DNA of 64,000 nucleotides from Lonicera japonica (GCA_021464415.1 CM038465.1:80386919-80450918), one strand, 5' to 3'; positions 36,354-49,581 are shown, counted from the first letter of the stretch. Notes: a model not told the origin generated them from the letters alone. Program-made: numbers and translations.

Positions 36354-39340
36354 GTTTTGCGCTGTTTGTGGGAAAGACATTTTTTTCTCAAAGTCACATA
36401 TCTTCCAAAGAGCTAAAAACACCTATAGTTCATCATGTCATCTACAAAGCATACTCAGTCAGACCCATTAATGGGACTGATCGCGCAGCAGGCTATCCTT
36501 CAAGTCCTAATCAATAGGCTTATAACTTAACGAAAGTCACCCAAACCCCGCACAAGAGACAAGTCAGCTTCGGCCTTTGCGTCCGCATTTACTCCACTAG
36601 TCACCTTGTGGGTCCTGGCCATCCATAGGCTTTGGAACCATCTCAGAGGATCTAGGATGAGTCGTAATAAGAATAATATGACCAAAATTGATCAGTTCGA
36701 TGCTAATTATGAAGCCTTCGATGAGGAGACATCAATCAAACCTCCTCCACCTCCCTCGAGGAACCCACGTGTAAATGTGGTCACCAAGGGTACTCGAGAA
36801 AAGCATAACACCAAAATAAAGAAGAAGTAAGCCGACCTCCCCTCCCTCCTGCTCCAGAAAGCAGCCACCAGGCCTCGGCAATCCATATTCAATAGGATAT
36901 CTAATAAAAGATATGTTGAAGAGGTAAAAAGTGTTAGATTTATATTTTTAATTGGCTTGATTCCAATGTCAAAAACACTTTTTCCGTTGTAATTGTTTGA
37001 GTCGAATTGAAGATTTGAAAACACGACAATTAACGGAAGCTCGTTGAACTTACCAGATACATCACACATAATTCAGGACCTAAGGTAAGTTGAGTATATG
37101 GGTTGATTCAAAATATAGGCAGTGGTTGAGTTTAAAATTCGAATTAAAAAGTCGTTTTAGTCAAATTAATTTTTAAGTATTTTTACCGAGTTTTGCCGTA
37201 ATCCGAAAAAGCTCAGTCAACACAAATTATTAAGAAAATTGATTTTTTTCATATTTAATATATTTCATAAAATTGCCTCTGAAATTTGAGTTGAATTGGT
37301 ACTCAAACGGATTTAATACGGAGAAATAAAATCAAAATAAAATAATAATAATAAAAAAATATTTAATTAAATAAATAAAGGAATTAGAAAAGGTTACCTT
37401 TTTATATGATTTGCTAAGCCATTGCCTTCCATTAAAATTGTCATCAACTCTCTATGATGGGCCAAGCCTATTATATGATTTGCTAAGCCATTGCCATGTG
37501 TATGAAGTATTAAAGGAAGGCATGATATGTTATAGGGGTGGGCCGGTACAAATTATAATAACTTGGACTGGTCCGGCAGTAATTATGACCTTGGAATTCA
37601 ATTCTCAAAATCGGATCGGTCCAACTTATCGAGACCCGTATCAATCTAGCTATAATTTTCTGAGCATGTATTTTTATTGCAATTTTTTTTAATATTTTAA
37701 CTTATTCTAAAAAGGATTTTGACTCTATATTTTTTCTATAAATATAACCATTGGTTTGGGTAAAAAATACATTATTCTAGAGAGCTATTTGAAAGAAAAA
37801 TATCCAAACGCTAGAATCAAGTTTTTAGAGTTTTGAAACACTATTTAGGTTTTGTTTATATACCATATGAGATTATACTGTTCTTCAATTTTAAGAACTA
37901 GGGTTCCAAACGTTCACTGTCCTGCGGAAGTGTTTTTGGTTGCGATTAGAGACTGGGTGAGCGAAGTAGCTAACGCGCGATAAGGGAGATCGCAGGCAGA
38001 GGTGAAGGATTGTGATCAAGTGCATGGAATGAGGTGACAAGTAAGCCGAAAAAGCTAGAAGCGCTAAGCCAAGCTAGCTACGGTTGGATTCTACGTTCAA
38101 GAAATTAACGGAATTGTTGTGTAAATTATAGGAAGCAAGTTTTGTAAGTCATTAAATCTGTAATTCCGTTTTGATCATAGTGAAGCACTGTCGATTAATC
38201 CCGATTATTAGTCCTACAAAAGTAGGTCTACCTCGTAAATTTTTTGTGTTGTGTGATTATTTTTTCTATGATTGCTTGATATAATTGTTAGATAATACAA
38301 CATAGGTTTCGACAGTAAAATTGATTAGATCCAGGATTTTAATTCCGCTTATCAAACTTTAAATTATTTTTAACAAAAACCCTAAAATCAACCTAAACAA
38401 TAAATCCCCTAGTTTTCATCCAAAATAAGACTTAAGTCGGAGATGAAAATTCAGCTGGCTGAGAAGCTAAAAACAATGAGGCACTCCGGAGGCAGCTTAG
38501 CGGCAGCTCTGGTAAAGGACTCAGAGTTCCCATTTACGGAGCACATCCAAACCTACCCAGTCCTATAGAAATTCAAACTCCTAACTTTTGAGTCATGCGA
38601 CGGCTCAATAGATCTAGTGGACCACTGGCAACAATTTGAAAACATGATTAGGGTCTAGAATGTCCTTGACATATGCCGAGCATCTATCACAACCCTCAAG
38701 GGGAAGCTCAGATGTAGTGTAACAGCTTCCCTCCCTGGTCAATTCAAAGCTCTTAAAACCTTGATACTCGATTCATATATCATTTTCTTGAGATACGTAA
38801 GTAGTCTAAGCCTTTCATTTACCTTTTCACCATCAAACTTAAGTCTACCAAAAGCCTAAAGGACTATGCCTGCCGCTTCAACTAAGAGAGCTTGATGATT
38901 AACAACCTCAGTGAATGTGCAGTAGCTGCTTTTATGGAAGGAATGAGCTCTCCTTACAGTTTGATGACTCTAGCTAGAATGGCCCTGAGGACCATGTTCG
39001 AGCTCCTAGATGAAGTCAACAAGAAAATTGGCGTAAAATAAGCTCTCCAAAAGCATAATTTCTCATGTCTATCAACTCTCTTACCCTATTTCAAATGTCA
39101 GGGAAAACACAGTTCGCCCCATGGCCGAGAGAAAATGGGCAAAAAGGGCAAAAAAAAAGATAGGAATAATCCTGACTCAGTGGAAAGCAAACCTCGCCAA
39201 CAGTTCACTCCACTAACAGCTCCATTAGGTGGGGTCTACGCCCAGCTGGATCCAAGGCAGCTCCCCGAACCCTGGAAGATGAAAACTTTAGAGAAGAAGA
39301 TAGACACTTCAAAAAATTGTATGTCTAGCAAAATATAAAT
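36354..39340 (+). pseudogene. Ty3/gypsy gag remnant, interrupted
   Basis: The piece at 36657-36830 encodes a gag N-terminus (MSRNKNNMTKIDQFDANYEA). The piece at about 38440-39340 reads as a gypsy retrotransposon gag: EFPFTEHIQTYPVL, DGSIDLVDHWQQFE, TLKGKLRCSVTASLPGQFK, then QFTPLTAPLGGVYAQLDP. Several stops and frameshifts break it. Protease and pol are absent, so only the 5' part of the element survives. The gap 36932-38375 is a probable insertion. Confidence 0.8.
36932..38375. mobile_element. Probable solo LTR inside the gypsy remnant
   Basis: A 1.44-kb non-coding block begins TGTTAGATT and ends TTTTTAACA. It is flanked by AAAAG (36927-36931) and AAAAC (38376-38380), a 4 of 5 match. Its right third has the look of a copia LTR end (GTCCTACAAAAGTAGGTCTA followed by a TTGTGTTGTGTGATT stretch). 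The borders are tentative. Confidence 0.45.
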
Positions 39341-39839
39341 AATATTCCATCGCAATAATCATCCATTACGGAGGATACTGGTTTACGATTAGCAATTACA
39401 GATTTATTTGAAAAACAAGCATAACATAAAGTATCAAACTCTATAGTATGTGAAATGTTTTAATGGATTAAGTGGATTAAAATAAAGAAATAAAAACTGA
39501 CTAAAGTTTCCATGTAATTTTTCCGTCTCAATGATGATTGCAACAAGTGGAAGAAAGTATGCATTGTCTCAAACAACTCTTGCGGGTATGATGATGGTAC
39601 GTTGAACAAAGTATTGAAAACTTACAAGCACAAACTCAGCATGAAAAATGGAAAAAAAATAAAAATCTCAAAATTAAGGATTAATCTAACTTTATGAAGA
39701 AAGCTTAACTCCTCTCTTATTTACAAATCAAAATAGTTGATATTGAAAAATCATAAAGTGAATGGTATTAGTTAAAAAAAAAGATTATTGAGCCTAAAAT
39801 ACTAATTGGTTATGATTAAAGCTTGTTGGGCTTATTATA
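39341..39839. other. Intergenic, no gene seen
   Basis: AT-rich DNA after the truncated gypsy element. Nothing recognisable. Confidence 0.5.
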
Positions 39840-40169
39840 CTTATAATATGACCGGATTTATTATTTTATGATTTATTTTAACATGGAAAATAAAAATAAT
39901 TTTTTAAATTTTTTGTGAGAAATTAGAAAATAAATTGAGACATGTGGTGTGATGTTTTCTTACTTTGTGATTTTTTCAATGAAAAACTTTCTTTATTAGT
40001 TAAGGAAGAAAAAAATTTCACAAAAAATAATAAAAGATAGATGACATCTATTCATAAAAATAAATATGAGATGGAGAATATCTCATTACATGCATCAACT
40101 TATTTTTCAGCTTCTAACACAAATCAAGTGTTTTTCTTATAAATTTTCATGTTATTATCAAACAAAGCC
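39840..40169. mobile_element. PIF/Harbinger-type MITE, family E copy 1 (worn left end)
   Basis: The right end TTATCAAACAAAGCC is followed by TTA. The inner sequence (TATCTCATTACATGCATCAA and neighbours) matches the better preserved copy at 55016-55304. The left terminus is degraded. Confidence 0.6.
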
Positions 40170-40482
40170 TTAATGTATAATTCACCCATGTTTTACTTTT
40201 TTGGCACCCTTATTAATTTTATAAAGACGCTCTCATAATTATAGCACCCAAACCAAAAACACAAGTGGGTGAATATTTTCTCAAAATATAGCATTTCCTG
40301 ATTTATATTTTTACCTGTTTTCCATAGTTGTATAGATAACCAAATTGATTATTTAGTTGTAACATGGGACCAATTCAACAATAAATTAATTTAAACTTTT
40401 TTATGCTGATTAGTGTTTTGTTATAGACTTTTCATTGTGTGAATAAAAAAAATTCACATAAAACATATACTAAAGACACACA

Positions 40483-40665
40483 TGTCTGGCAGAACATATT
40501 AATTAATATGTCTGTCATAAAATATTAAAAAATATAACTTAATATGTCTGGCAAAACATTAAAATATATAACTTTATATGTCTGACAGAAAATTGAAAAA
40601 ATACAACTTAATATGTATGCTAGAAAATTAACTAGAAGAACGCAACTTAATATGTATGGCTGCTA
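40483..40665. repeat. Minisatellite, 35-39 bp period, about five units
   Basis: Units of the form ATATGTCTGGCAAAACAT followed by an AT-rich stretch and AACTTA repeat head to tail with drift. Non-coding. Confidence 0.8.
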
Positions 40666-41356
40666 TTATGGGAAAATTGTGCCTCATAAATATTTGCAAC
40701 TTCAGTCTCATATTATGTCTGGTTAGTTCGAGACATTTATATTTTTTGACTTTTTTTGAATATTTTTTTATTATCTTCTTATTTGAATTTCTTGTGATGT
40801 GTGTTTGAATTGGTTTGAATTTATTTTCATTAATTTTATTTTGAATTTAATTGTATGTTTATTTTTTTGTATTTATCTTTAAGAAGTGCAGTATTGTAAT
40901 TCAACTAAATTAATTAATATTTTGTCCTTGATTAAAAAGTTTGTCTTATAAACTAATGGTTGAAAAATGATGTCCTTTATTCTAAAAACAAGTTCATAAA
41001 TATTCTTTTTAATTATTTTCAATTAAAAAAATTACGGTGTACCCAATGGTGAATTAAGAATTTTAGTGTATTTTTATAGTAATTTTAAATATATAATAAT
41101 TTTAAGTTATTTTTGTGGTGTAATAAATTTTTCTATAATTTTTAATACTTTTGAATTATTTTTTGAAAAAACCCAAAAAAATATTTTTAAAATGCCGCCG
41201 TGAGTTTAATCTGAACAATTTTTACTAAAAAATGTAAAAATAAAAATATAAAAATTATAATAATAACAAACCAACAATAATCCTATGGACATGTGGAAAG
41301 GTTGAAACTTCTATGCAGTATAGAATAGTGAATAGAGGAATGCCTTCGAAGAAATG
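40666..41356. other. Intergenic AT-rich DNA, no gene seen
   Basis: Long T- and A-rich stretches without coding or structural signal. Confidence 0.5.
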
Positions 41357-41672
41357 TCTCGTTTGGTTCACGCAATGAAAATTAATTCCTTTGTCTTTTC
41401 CATGAGGGTGAAAAGTTAAAGTTCTTGTCAAATTTTCTTTTTTGTGTTTGGTAAAGCATAGAAAGTATTTTGACAGGGGTATTGTTGTCCAAAATTTTGT
41501 AATAAATGTTGGAAAATAATAAGGGAAAATCAATCTCATGGTTTTTGAGAAGAATGGCTTTACCCTCTACTTTCCTCTCTGCCAAAAAAATATTTTCAGA
41601 ATTTGTACTTACCAAATAAAAGAAAAGAAATACTTTTCTTTTCAAGTACGATCTACCATTCCTGGTGAAATC
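41357..41672 (-). mobile_element. MITE fragment, family F copy 1
   Basis: The left end CTCGTTTGGTTCACG and inner blocks resemble, in opposite orientation, the element at 42632-42952. The right end is worn. No coding capacity despite open frames on the minus strand. Confidence 0.55.
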
Positions 41673-41957
41673 GAATGACAACAATGCCCCTACTTCACAC
41701 TTTTTGCTCCTTTTTTCTCCTATCGGGTGTTTACACTTCACATAGCATATTAAATGTAAAATTAATTTATGTTCTCAGCTCTTAAATTTGAGCACTCTGC
41801 TAGTTATAATAGTTTACTTATGTCACACTCGATGTGTTTATATTGATAATAAAATTATTTGACAATATTTGAAAGAACTAGACTGTGCGGATAGTTCTCA
41901 AAATATATATTTAAAAAAAATAAAATTACTCTTGCTCCACTTAATATATAATCAGTA

Positions 41958-42173
41958 CAACCCCGGGGGTTGGCCTAGTGGTAGCTCACTAGGCCGCAAG
42001 TCCTTGGTCGATCGGTTGGTAGCCGGATCGATTCTCGGCGCTTGCAGAAAACCCACTTGGGCCACGCTCTTTACCGCCTTGTGCAAGCTCCCGGAGCGGA
42101 GCAGATTAGTCAAGGTCGAGGTGCGCGCAAGCTGACCCGGACTTGGACACTGCTCGGTAAAGACCAAAAAAAA
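41958..42173 (+). mobile_element. tRNA-derived SINE with poly(A) tail
   Basis: A GC-rich island of about 215 bp in AT-rich DNA. It has a pol III box A-like TGGCCTAGTGGTAGC near 41970 and a box B-like GGATCGATTCTC near 42023. An unrelated 3' body and a run of A at about 42165-42173 follow. The perfect 8-bp direct repeat AATCAGTA at 41950-41957 and 42174-42181 is its TSD. Reading frames across it are not genes. Confidence 0.88.
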
Positions 42174-42470
42174 AATCAGTATATAGACCAACTAATTATC
42201 CACCACTAATTGAAGTGTAAGAGTGTCGATGTCTAATAAACTCCACAAAAGTTTTCTTTAAAATTATATTTAATTGATTTGTGTGCACTTTAGAGAGGCA
42301 TTTTTTTTTTTTTTTATAAAAATAAAGCCCGCAAAACGGGTACGAAACAAACACCACCACCATCAGAAACCACTAAGGACTTCAACTCATTAGGGAAAAC
42401 AACAAGAACTGAAAATAAAGGACCTAAACGTAACATTGATTGCATAAGTCAATTAACGGCTAACTTGTTA

Positions 42471-43286
42471 GAGCATCTCCAATGCAACCATAAATCGAAA
42501 ATAATTGAGATGCCACGTAGGATGAATAGACAAAATTCTGAAAAAATGCTCTCCAATACAACTATCAACAATGACCATCAAACTTACGTAGTAAAAATGA
42601 GAATAGACATCGTAAAGGTGACTCTACTTTTAGACCTTGTTTGGTTCCCAGATTTGAGCACTCAGGAAAGGAAAATATTTCATTTCCTTTGTTTAGTAAG
42701 CACAAATTCCGAAAACACTTTCTTGACGGTGGGGAAAGTAGGGTTAAAGTCATTCCTCTCAAAACCCATGGGATTGATTTTTCCTTGTATTTCCTAACAT
42801 TTATTACAAAAAATTTGGACAGCAATACCCCTACCTAAATACTTTCCATACTTTACCAAACACAAGAAAGGAAACTTGATATGAACTTTAACTTCCCACC
42901 TTCATGGAAAAAACAAGAGAATTGATTTCCCTTCCATGAACCAAACGAGGCCTAGAGGGTCTCTTAGACAATATGCTAGTCCCACATCATTGGTCTACCT
43001 ACTTTTAGTTTTTAAGTTTTTTAATATTTTAAATTTTATTTTATAAATTATTTTTTTAAAAAAGTTATATTTTTGAAAAGTATGAATCAAGATCTACCAA
43101 ACAAGATTCATATTGTATATAAAGTTATCAATTTTATTTTTATGAATTTCCTAATCAACAATTTTTTGGACAAGATGTTTTTTTGAGACTTATCTGTCAA
43201 CAAACTTTTTTGTATCGCATAAGAAAGATATACTTCTATGTTAATGGTTTGAAGCTCTCAAACCCATTTTTACATTGGAGATGCTC
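42471..43286. mobile_element. PIF/Harbinger-type MITE inside the LINE
   Basis: TIRs GAGCATCTCCAATG and CATTGGAGATGCTC are perfect inverses. The TSD TTA is at 42468-42470 and 43287-43289. At 816 bp it is large because it holds another MITE at 42632-42952. It lies in the LINE tail sequence. Confidence 0.9.
42632..42952. mobile_element. MITE nested in a MITE, family F copy 2
   Basis: The ends GACCTTGTTTGGTTC and GAACCAAACGAGGCC are inverse repeats, flanked by TA on both sides. A relative in opposite orientation is at 41357-41672. Non-coding. Confidence 0.7.
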
Positions 43287-43818
43287 TTACCATGCATCCT
43301 TCTAACATGGGAAAATGAGACTTCAAGCTGCTTGGCAAAATATCTAATATCATAAATGATTGAATATTTGAATCAAAATCCCACAGAGGATTAGGGGAGA
43401 GTGGCGAGCACCTCTCCACCATCACGCATTAAAAACCCTAGCCTTTAAGCTGAATGAACAAGCTTCAGCTGAGCCACTTACGAAGCCAAAAAATGAGATC
43501 CAACCAGAACCTGGCCATTAACATTCATGATCACACAAGCAAAAGCTTTCAAGGAGCCTTAATTTGAGAACAACATTGCAGTTAATTTTCAAATAGTTCC
43601 AGCTTGGGGGGGACTAGACGTGGCCATTTACTAGGGAGCACGATGAAAAGGAGTTCTTTTATTTAAGTCTGCCAGATTTGAGGTATATATGCTAAGACGC
43701 GCGCGATTCTCTAAATTAAATAACTCCCAGATTAGGCTCCAAATTATATATCAAATAAAATATGTTCTTTCCAAACCTAATGAACCATGTATAAGATAAT
43801 GGTACAGTGGGAGAGGAG

Positions 43819-46800
43819 GGTCAAATCTCTTATGGAGACAGAGAATGGAGAGAAATAGAGAATATAACTCTAGAGAATGGAGAGAAAGATATAATTCTTA
43901 TTATTTCTTAATATCATCTATTACACATATGTCGGGAGTTATATACACTTGGAGAAAGGAAATATAAAATACAAAAGAGGAATCCTAGGGAGAAACTAAT
44001 GATGATGTCTTCTTAATGATGTTAATGATGTTGTCTTCCTAATGTAATCCCATGCTAATGGGATCCAATGTCTAACATTCCCTCTCAAGTTCGGGCATAC
44101 ACATCAACCGTGCCTAACTTACCCAGTGAGTCGTAGAATGCTTTTCTCGACACCCCTTTTGTGAGGATATCTGCAAGCTGCTCTTCGGTGGGGACGAAAG
44201 GAAAACTAATTAAGTTGGCATCTAGCTTTTCCTTTATGAAATGACGATCAACTTCCACATGCTTAGTACGATCATGCTGGACTGGATTCTGCGAGATATC
44301 AATGGCTGATCGGTTGTCACAATACAGATGCATAGCGTTTTTGGGTTCGAAACCCAAATCACATAATAGAGTTCGCAACCACAGTAATTCGCATACTCCA
44401 TGAGCCATCCCCCTGTACTCAGCTTCAGCACTTGATCTAGCCACAACTTTCTGCTTCTTGCTCTTCCACGTAACAAGATTACCTCTTACAAAGGTAAAAT
44501 ACCCGAAAGTTGACCTTCTGTCAATAACACTCCCGGCCCAATCTACATCGGTAAAACCATAAATTTTGAGACAATCACTATGTTTAGAAAACAGCACCCC
44601 TCTTCCTGGAGATGACTTCAAGTATCTCAAAATTCTATTAACAGCATCCATGTGACTCTCACTTGGATTATGCATGAATTGACTCACCACGCTCACGGCA
44701 TAAGTCACATCTGGTCTAGTATGAGCCAAGTAGATTAAGCGCCCAACTAGTCTCTGATAGCGAGCTCTATCAGTCGGTATTTGATCGGTATACTCTGCTA
44801 AGTAATGATTTTGTTCAATAGGGGTGTCAACAGGTTTGGAGTCTAACATGCCAGTTTCAGCCAACAGATCAAAAATGTACTTCCTTTGACACAAATAAAT
44901 TCCTTCATTCCCCCTTGCTACTTCAATCCCTAAGAAATATTTAAGTTCACCCAAGTCCTTCATTTCAAACTCTGAGGCCAACCTTTTTTTTAAGTCTATC
45001 AATCACAACTGTATCATCACCAGTGATTACCATATCATCAACATAAATGATTAGAGCAGTTACCTTCCCTTATTGGTGCTTGAGAAACAAAGTATGGTCT
45101 GAGTTACTCTGTCTATAACCCACCTTCTTCATGAACTGGGAGAAACGTCCAAACCATGCACGAGGTGACTGTTTGAGCCCGTATAATGATTTTTCCAATT
45201 TACAGATAAAATTACCAGGAGAAGTTGCCACATACCCAGGTGCGAGAGCCATGTAAACTTCTTCAGCTAACTTTCCATGAAGAAATGCGTTTTTGACATT
45301 AAACTGTTGTAGAGGCCAATTAAAACTCGCTGCAAGTGATAGTAGGACCCGAATAGTATTCATTTTTGCAATCGGTGCAAATGTCTCATCATAGTCTATT
45401 CCATACGTTTGAGTAAATCCCTGAGCTACTAGACGTGATTTATACCGATTCACAGATCCATCTGCATTATGCTTCACAGCAAAAATTCAACAACAACCTA
45501 CAGCCTTTTTGCCTTGTGGTGGGAAAACAAGTTGCCAAGTATTATTTTTCTGCAACGCCTCCATCTCTTCATCCATTGCCTTTTTCCACTTAGGATCTTT
45601 CAAGGCATCCTGCACTTTGTTAAAAACTGATACAGTAGATATTTGATTCACAAATGACTCATAAGACTTAGATAATTTGTTAGTGGAGATATAATTTGCA
45701 ACTTGATACTTTGATTTTGCATGGAGGGTAGGTTCATATCTTTTTGGTGGTTGACCCCTGGTTGACCGATTAGGTAATATATTAAACTCATTATTACTAG
45801 GGGAACATACCTCAAATGAGTGATCTTCAGTGCCAGTGAGTTATGGATCGAGGGTATGATCGATAGTGGAGGGGACATATATGATTTGAACTTCCTGTGT
45901 CTGAATTGGAACTGTCTGTGTATCATCTTCCTGTGGATTTTCATCATCCTCGCTATGAGACGACTCTTCAAAGTATAAATGCTCCCCCTGAAGAGCAGAT
46001 GATGGTGAGGAGAAATAACTCATGTCTTCGAAGAAAGTGACATCCATGGTGACATAATACTTTCTTGTAGGTGGATAGTAACACTTGTACCCCTTTTGAG
46101 ATCCCTCATAACAAAAAAAAAACACACTTAATTACTCTAGCATCTAACTTGGATCATTGATTTTTAGGAACATGGACAAATACAACGCAGCCAAAGACAC
46201 GAGCTGGAAGATTATGAAGTGAAGGCCATATGAGATGCAAGTATCTCAAGTGGGAATTTTTCCTGGAGTACATTGGAAGGAAGACGATTAATGAGGTAAG
46301 AGGAAGCTTGTACAGCATCACCCCAAAGGTATTTAGGCATATGAGAGCCAAAAAGAAGCGCACAAGCCATATCAAGTAGGTGACGATTTTTTCTTTCAGA
46401 AACTCCATTTTGTTTGGGTGTTTGTGAACACGTAGTTTCGTGAACAATGCCATGTATTTGGAAAAATTCACTGAAGGCATTATTGATATACTCCCCCCCA
46501 TTATCAGACCGAAGGATTTTTATGGTGCTATTATACTGTGTGTGAATTAGATTGCGAAAAGCTTAAAAAGTTGGAAAGACTTCATCTTTAGTTTAAAGAA
46601 GAATTACACATGACAGTCTCGTACAATCATCAATAAATAACATAAAATACCGCATACCAGAAATAGTGGACTCTTTAGAGGGACCCCAAACATCAGAATG
46701 AATCAACTCAAAAGGGATAGTACTTTTATTAGAAATACTGGGAGAATAAGTAGCACGATGGCTTTTAGAAATAACACAAGTTTCACACTGTAAAACAGAT

Positions 46801-49095
46801 TTGTCAATACCAATAAATAAAGTAGGCATAGTTTTTCTCATAACATTAAAAGACGGATGTCCTAGACGGCGATGCCATAACCAAACCTCACTCAATTTTT
46901 CAGAATTCGAAGTCAAAGCGGTGCGGGACAGTGCTCCTGGTCTCTCCCCAGCATACATTCAATCCATGTGAAACAATCTGCCCCTCAGATACCCCCTTCC
47001 AATTACCTCCCTGGTTAGAAGATCCTGAAAAAGGACATACATGGGATAAAAAATCACAAAACATTTGGAGTCGGTATTTAATTGGGAAACAGACAATAAG
47101 TGATAGGATAAGGCAGGAACATATAGAACATGGTGAAGTTCTAAAGTCGGGGTAATACGAACTGACCCTATTCCTAATACAAGAAAAGCTTCACCATTTG
47201 CATTAGTAACACAGGACACTGGTGGGGGAGATAATTCAATAAAAAAAGATTTATCATAAGTCATATGATCAGATGCACCAAAATCAATAATCCAAGTATC
47301 AGAATTAACAAAATGAGAAACTTTTAATGTCATACCCATTTTACCTCGACCGGTTATAGATGCATTAAGAGTAATTTTTGTTGGCGTATGATGGTCCTGT
47401 CCAGTTATTCCATAGAAATCTGGTTCTGGAACCAAGTGAACAATAACTGCTTTCCCTTTGTTATGATAACTTTGCTTTTGAGGTCTAAGATGTGGATTCA
47501 GCTTCCAATAAGTTTCTTGAACATGTCACAATTCATTGTAGTAGGTACACTTTGGACGATTTGAGCCTGATGGTGGGCGTTGCTGATGAAGTACTTTTGA
47601 ACCTTGTTGTTGATGGTAAGGTACTGGTGGCTTAGATTGAATAGCCAAGCTAGAGACTTCAACATGTGCCCGCTGGAGACTGTCTTGCTGGGATTCATCC
47701 TTGCGAATATATGCAAACACTGCAGTCAGGCTTGGAGGTTCGGACATGCGAAGCAACTCTCCTTTAGCACTTCCGTGTTTAACATCGAGTCCTCCCAAGA
47801 AGGCATGAACCCTCTCAAGTTCCTTTTCTTTTTGGTACCACGCAATGCACTCGAGATGTTTGAGTGTACAAGGACGTTTCTGATCGATTTCTGCCCAAAC
47901 GTTCTTCAGTTTAGTAAAGAATACCGATACTGGTTGCCCATTCTGTCGCATCCCAGCAGCTTTGCACATTAACTCGTGAACCTGTATGAAGTCAGATTCA
48001 TTGGTATAAAGGTCCCCCAACGTATTCCATATGGCTTCAGAGGTTTCACACTCCTCCACCATCTGTAATACATCATCAGTCATTGATTTAAACAAAACTG
48101 ACATTACGTACCCATCATCATCTTTCCCATTTGGTAAATTCCTCAATTTCTTTGTTACTGGGAGCCTTGGTTGCTCCAGTTACATGCCCCATTTTATGTA
48201 TTCCTTGAAGAAAAATCGACATTATTTTTTTCCAGATACGAAAATTAGTACCATTGAGTCTCGTACCTCCAAAAGACCCCTCTTTTGAACTTCGGACTAA
48301 CACCTCAACCTTTTGGATCTGTGTGTCACTCATGATAACTTAAGATTTTAGGATTAATTTGCAAAAGTTAAGAATATTTTGGGCTAAACAGGAACTTCTG
48401 GACCAAACTGTAAAAACAGAAACTTGTGTGGACCAAATTGAGGATAACAAAAACTTCAGGGGGTCAAAATGCAAAGACAGGAACTTATCTGGACCAAACT
48501 GTAAAAACAGAAACTTGTGTGGACCAAATTGCGAATAACAGAAACTTCAAGGGATCAAAATATAAATACCGAAAACTTTTGATTCTCTGGACGACGGGAC
48601 AGCGGAGGCACGTGAGAAAGCGTGGATTGGCAAAAAATGATGATTCAAACTCTGGATTGATTCTCTGAAAGAGAGGAATCGTTTGATATTTGTTTGATGA
48701 TTTTTGGAGATTGTTTGAGTAAACACAAAGAACGAACAAAACTCTTTAAATGACAAAAATGAGGGTATGAAGGTGATGGTCGTTTGAAGACAAAGCCAGT
48801 AAAACTCAAATAATGGATTTAATTCCTCTAATACCAAGTCAAATCTCTTATGGAGATAGAGAATTGAGAGAAAGAGAGAATATAACTCTAGAGAATGGAG
48901 AGAAAGAGATAATTCTTATTATTTCTTAATATCATCTATTACACATATGTCGGGAGTTATATACACTTCGAGAAAGGAAATATAAAATACAAAAGAAGAA
49001 TCCTAGGGAGAAACCAATGATGATGTCTTCCTAATGATGTTAATGATGTTGTCTTCCTAATGGAATCCCATGCTAATGGAATCCAATGTCTAACA
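43819..49095 (-). mobile_element. Full-length Ty1/copia element inside the LINE
   Basis: LTRs of about 259 bp (5' LTR 48837-49095, 3' LTR 43819-44077) differ at about 10 sites, roughly 96% identity. The TSD AGGAG is at 43814-43818 and 49096-49100. On the minus strand the 5' LTR is followed by TGGTATTAGAGG (48825-48836), a near-match to the initiator-Met tRNA primer site. GAGAGGGAA before the 3' LTR is the polypurine tract. It starts TGTTAGACATTGG. Domain order is gag, protease, integrase, reverse transcriptase, RNase H, as in copia. Confidence 0.95.
44085..48333 (-). pseudogene. Copia gag-pol polyprotein, inactivated
   Basis: From the right: gag (48333-47526) with FGGTRLNGTNFRIWKK and a zinc-knuckle relic; protease near 47370-47330, where the active-site triad reads DFG instead of DSG/DTG; integrase HHCC and core (46958-46593) with LIHSDVWGPS and FIDDCTR; integrase C-terminus (46501-45841); reverse transcriptase (45477-45000) with the YVDDM catalytic motif; RNase H (to 44085) with DVDWAGS, SSAEAEYRGMA and LADILTKG. 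Stops and frameshifts separate every block, so no polyprotein can be made. Insertion age follows from the LTRs, not from these breaks. Confidence 0.93.
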
Positions 49096-49255
49096 AGGAG
49101 ATCATATCGATCGAGATTAATCCTCAATCCATGGAGAAATAATCACTCTCAAGCCAGCTCTATTCCAAACATCAATTATCCAATCACAACAGAAAATAAC
49201 ATGGCCGATGGTCTTAATCTCCGCTCTACAAATCGGGCATAATGGAGAGGCATCA

Positions 49256-49581
49256 TGTGACGCCCTGCGAGCGAGGAGTATTCCCTTGGGTGGAGGAATT
49301 GTAGCTCAAAGGGGGCATCCCACATCGGAAGTTAGGGGATCCTTGGAGACCGATATAAGTAAAGAAATGGTCGCTAATTAAGTACGAGGCCTTTTGGGGG
49401 CTCATTGGCTTTGGATCCCATAAGAACTCCGAAGTTAACTGAGTAGAGGGCCAGAACAATCCCAGGATGGGTGACCCCCTGGGAAGCTGGTCGTGAGCTC
49501 CTAGAAACAAAGCCGTGAGGTAGATGGTCCGGGACTGAGACCTGGCTGGACGCTACCCAAAGCGGACAATATCGTACTTAA
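49256..49581 (+). mobile_element. Cassandra solo LTR (5S rRNA-bearing TRIM) inside the LINE
   Basis: It begins TGTGACGCCCTGCGAG and contains CATCCCACATCGGAAG, a 5S rRNA-like segment, and CCAAAGCGGACAATATCGT near its end, all marks of Cassandra LTRs. Flanks CATCA (49251-49255) and CAACA (49582-49586) match at 4 of 5. Removing the LTR and one flank keeps the LINE zf-RVT frame open. No second LTR or internal domain is adjacent, so this is a solo LTR. The right end could be two bases later (TTAACA). Confidence 0.88.
49405..49495 (+). other. 5S rRNA-like segment of the Cassandra LTR
   Basis: GGATCCCATAAGAACTCCGA and CCCAGGATGGGTGACC match the 3' two thirds of plant 5S rRNA, including the internal pol III control region. 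It is part of the LTR and not a 5S gene. Substitutions and the divergent first third make a functional rRNA unlikely. Confidence 0.85.

Noticed and set aside
41869..42191. Frames of 79-88 codons
   Set aside because: They lie across the GC-rich SINE and its flank, with no conserved protein signal.
49405..49495. Functional 5S rRNA gene
   Set aside because: The flanking sequence is a Cassandra LTR, and the first third of the 5S sequence is not preserved.
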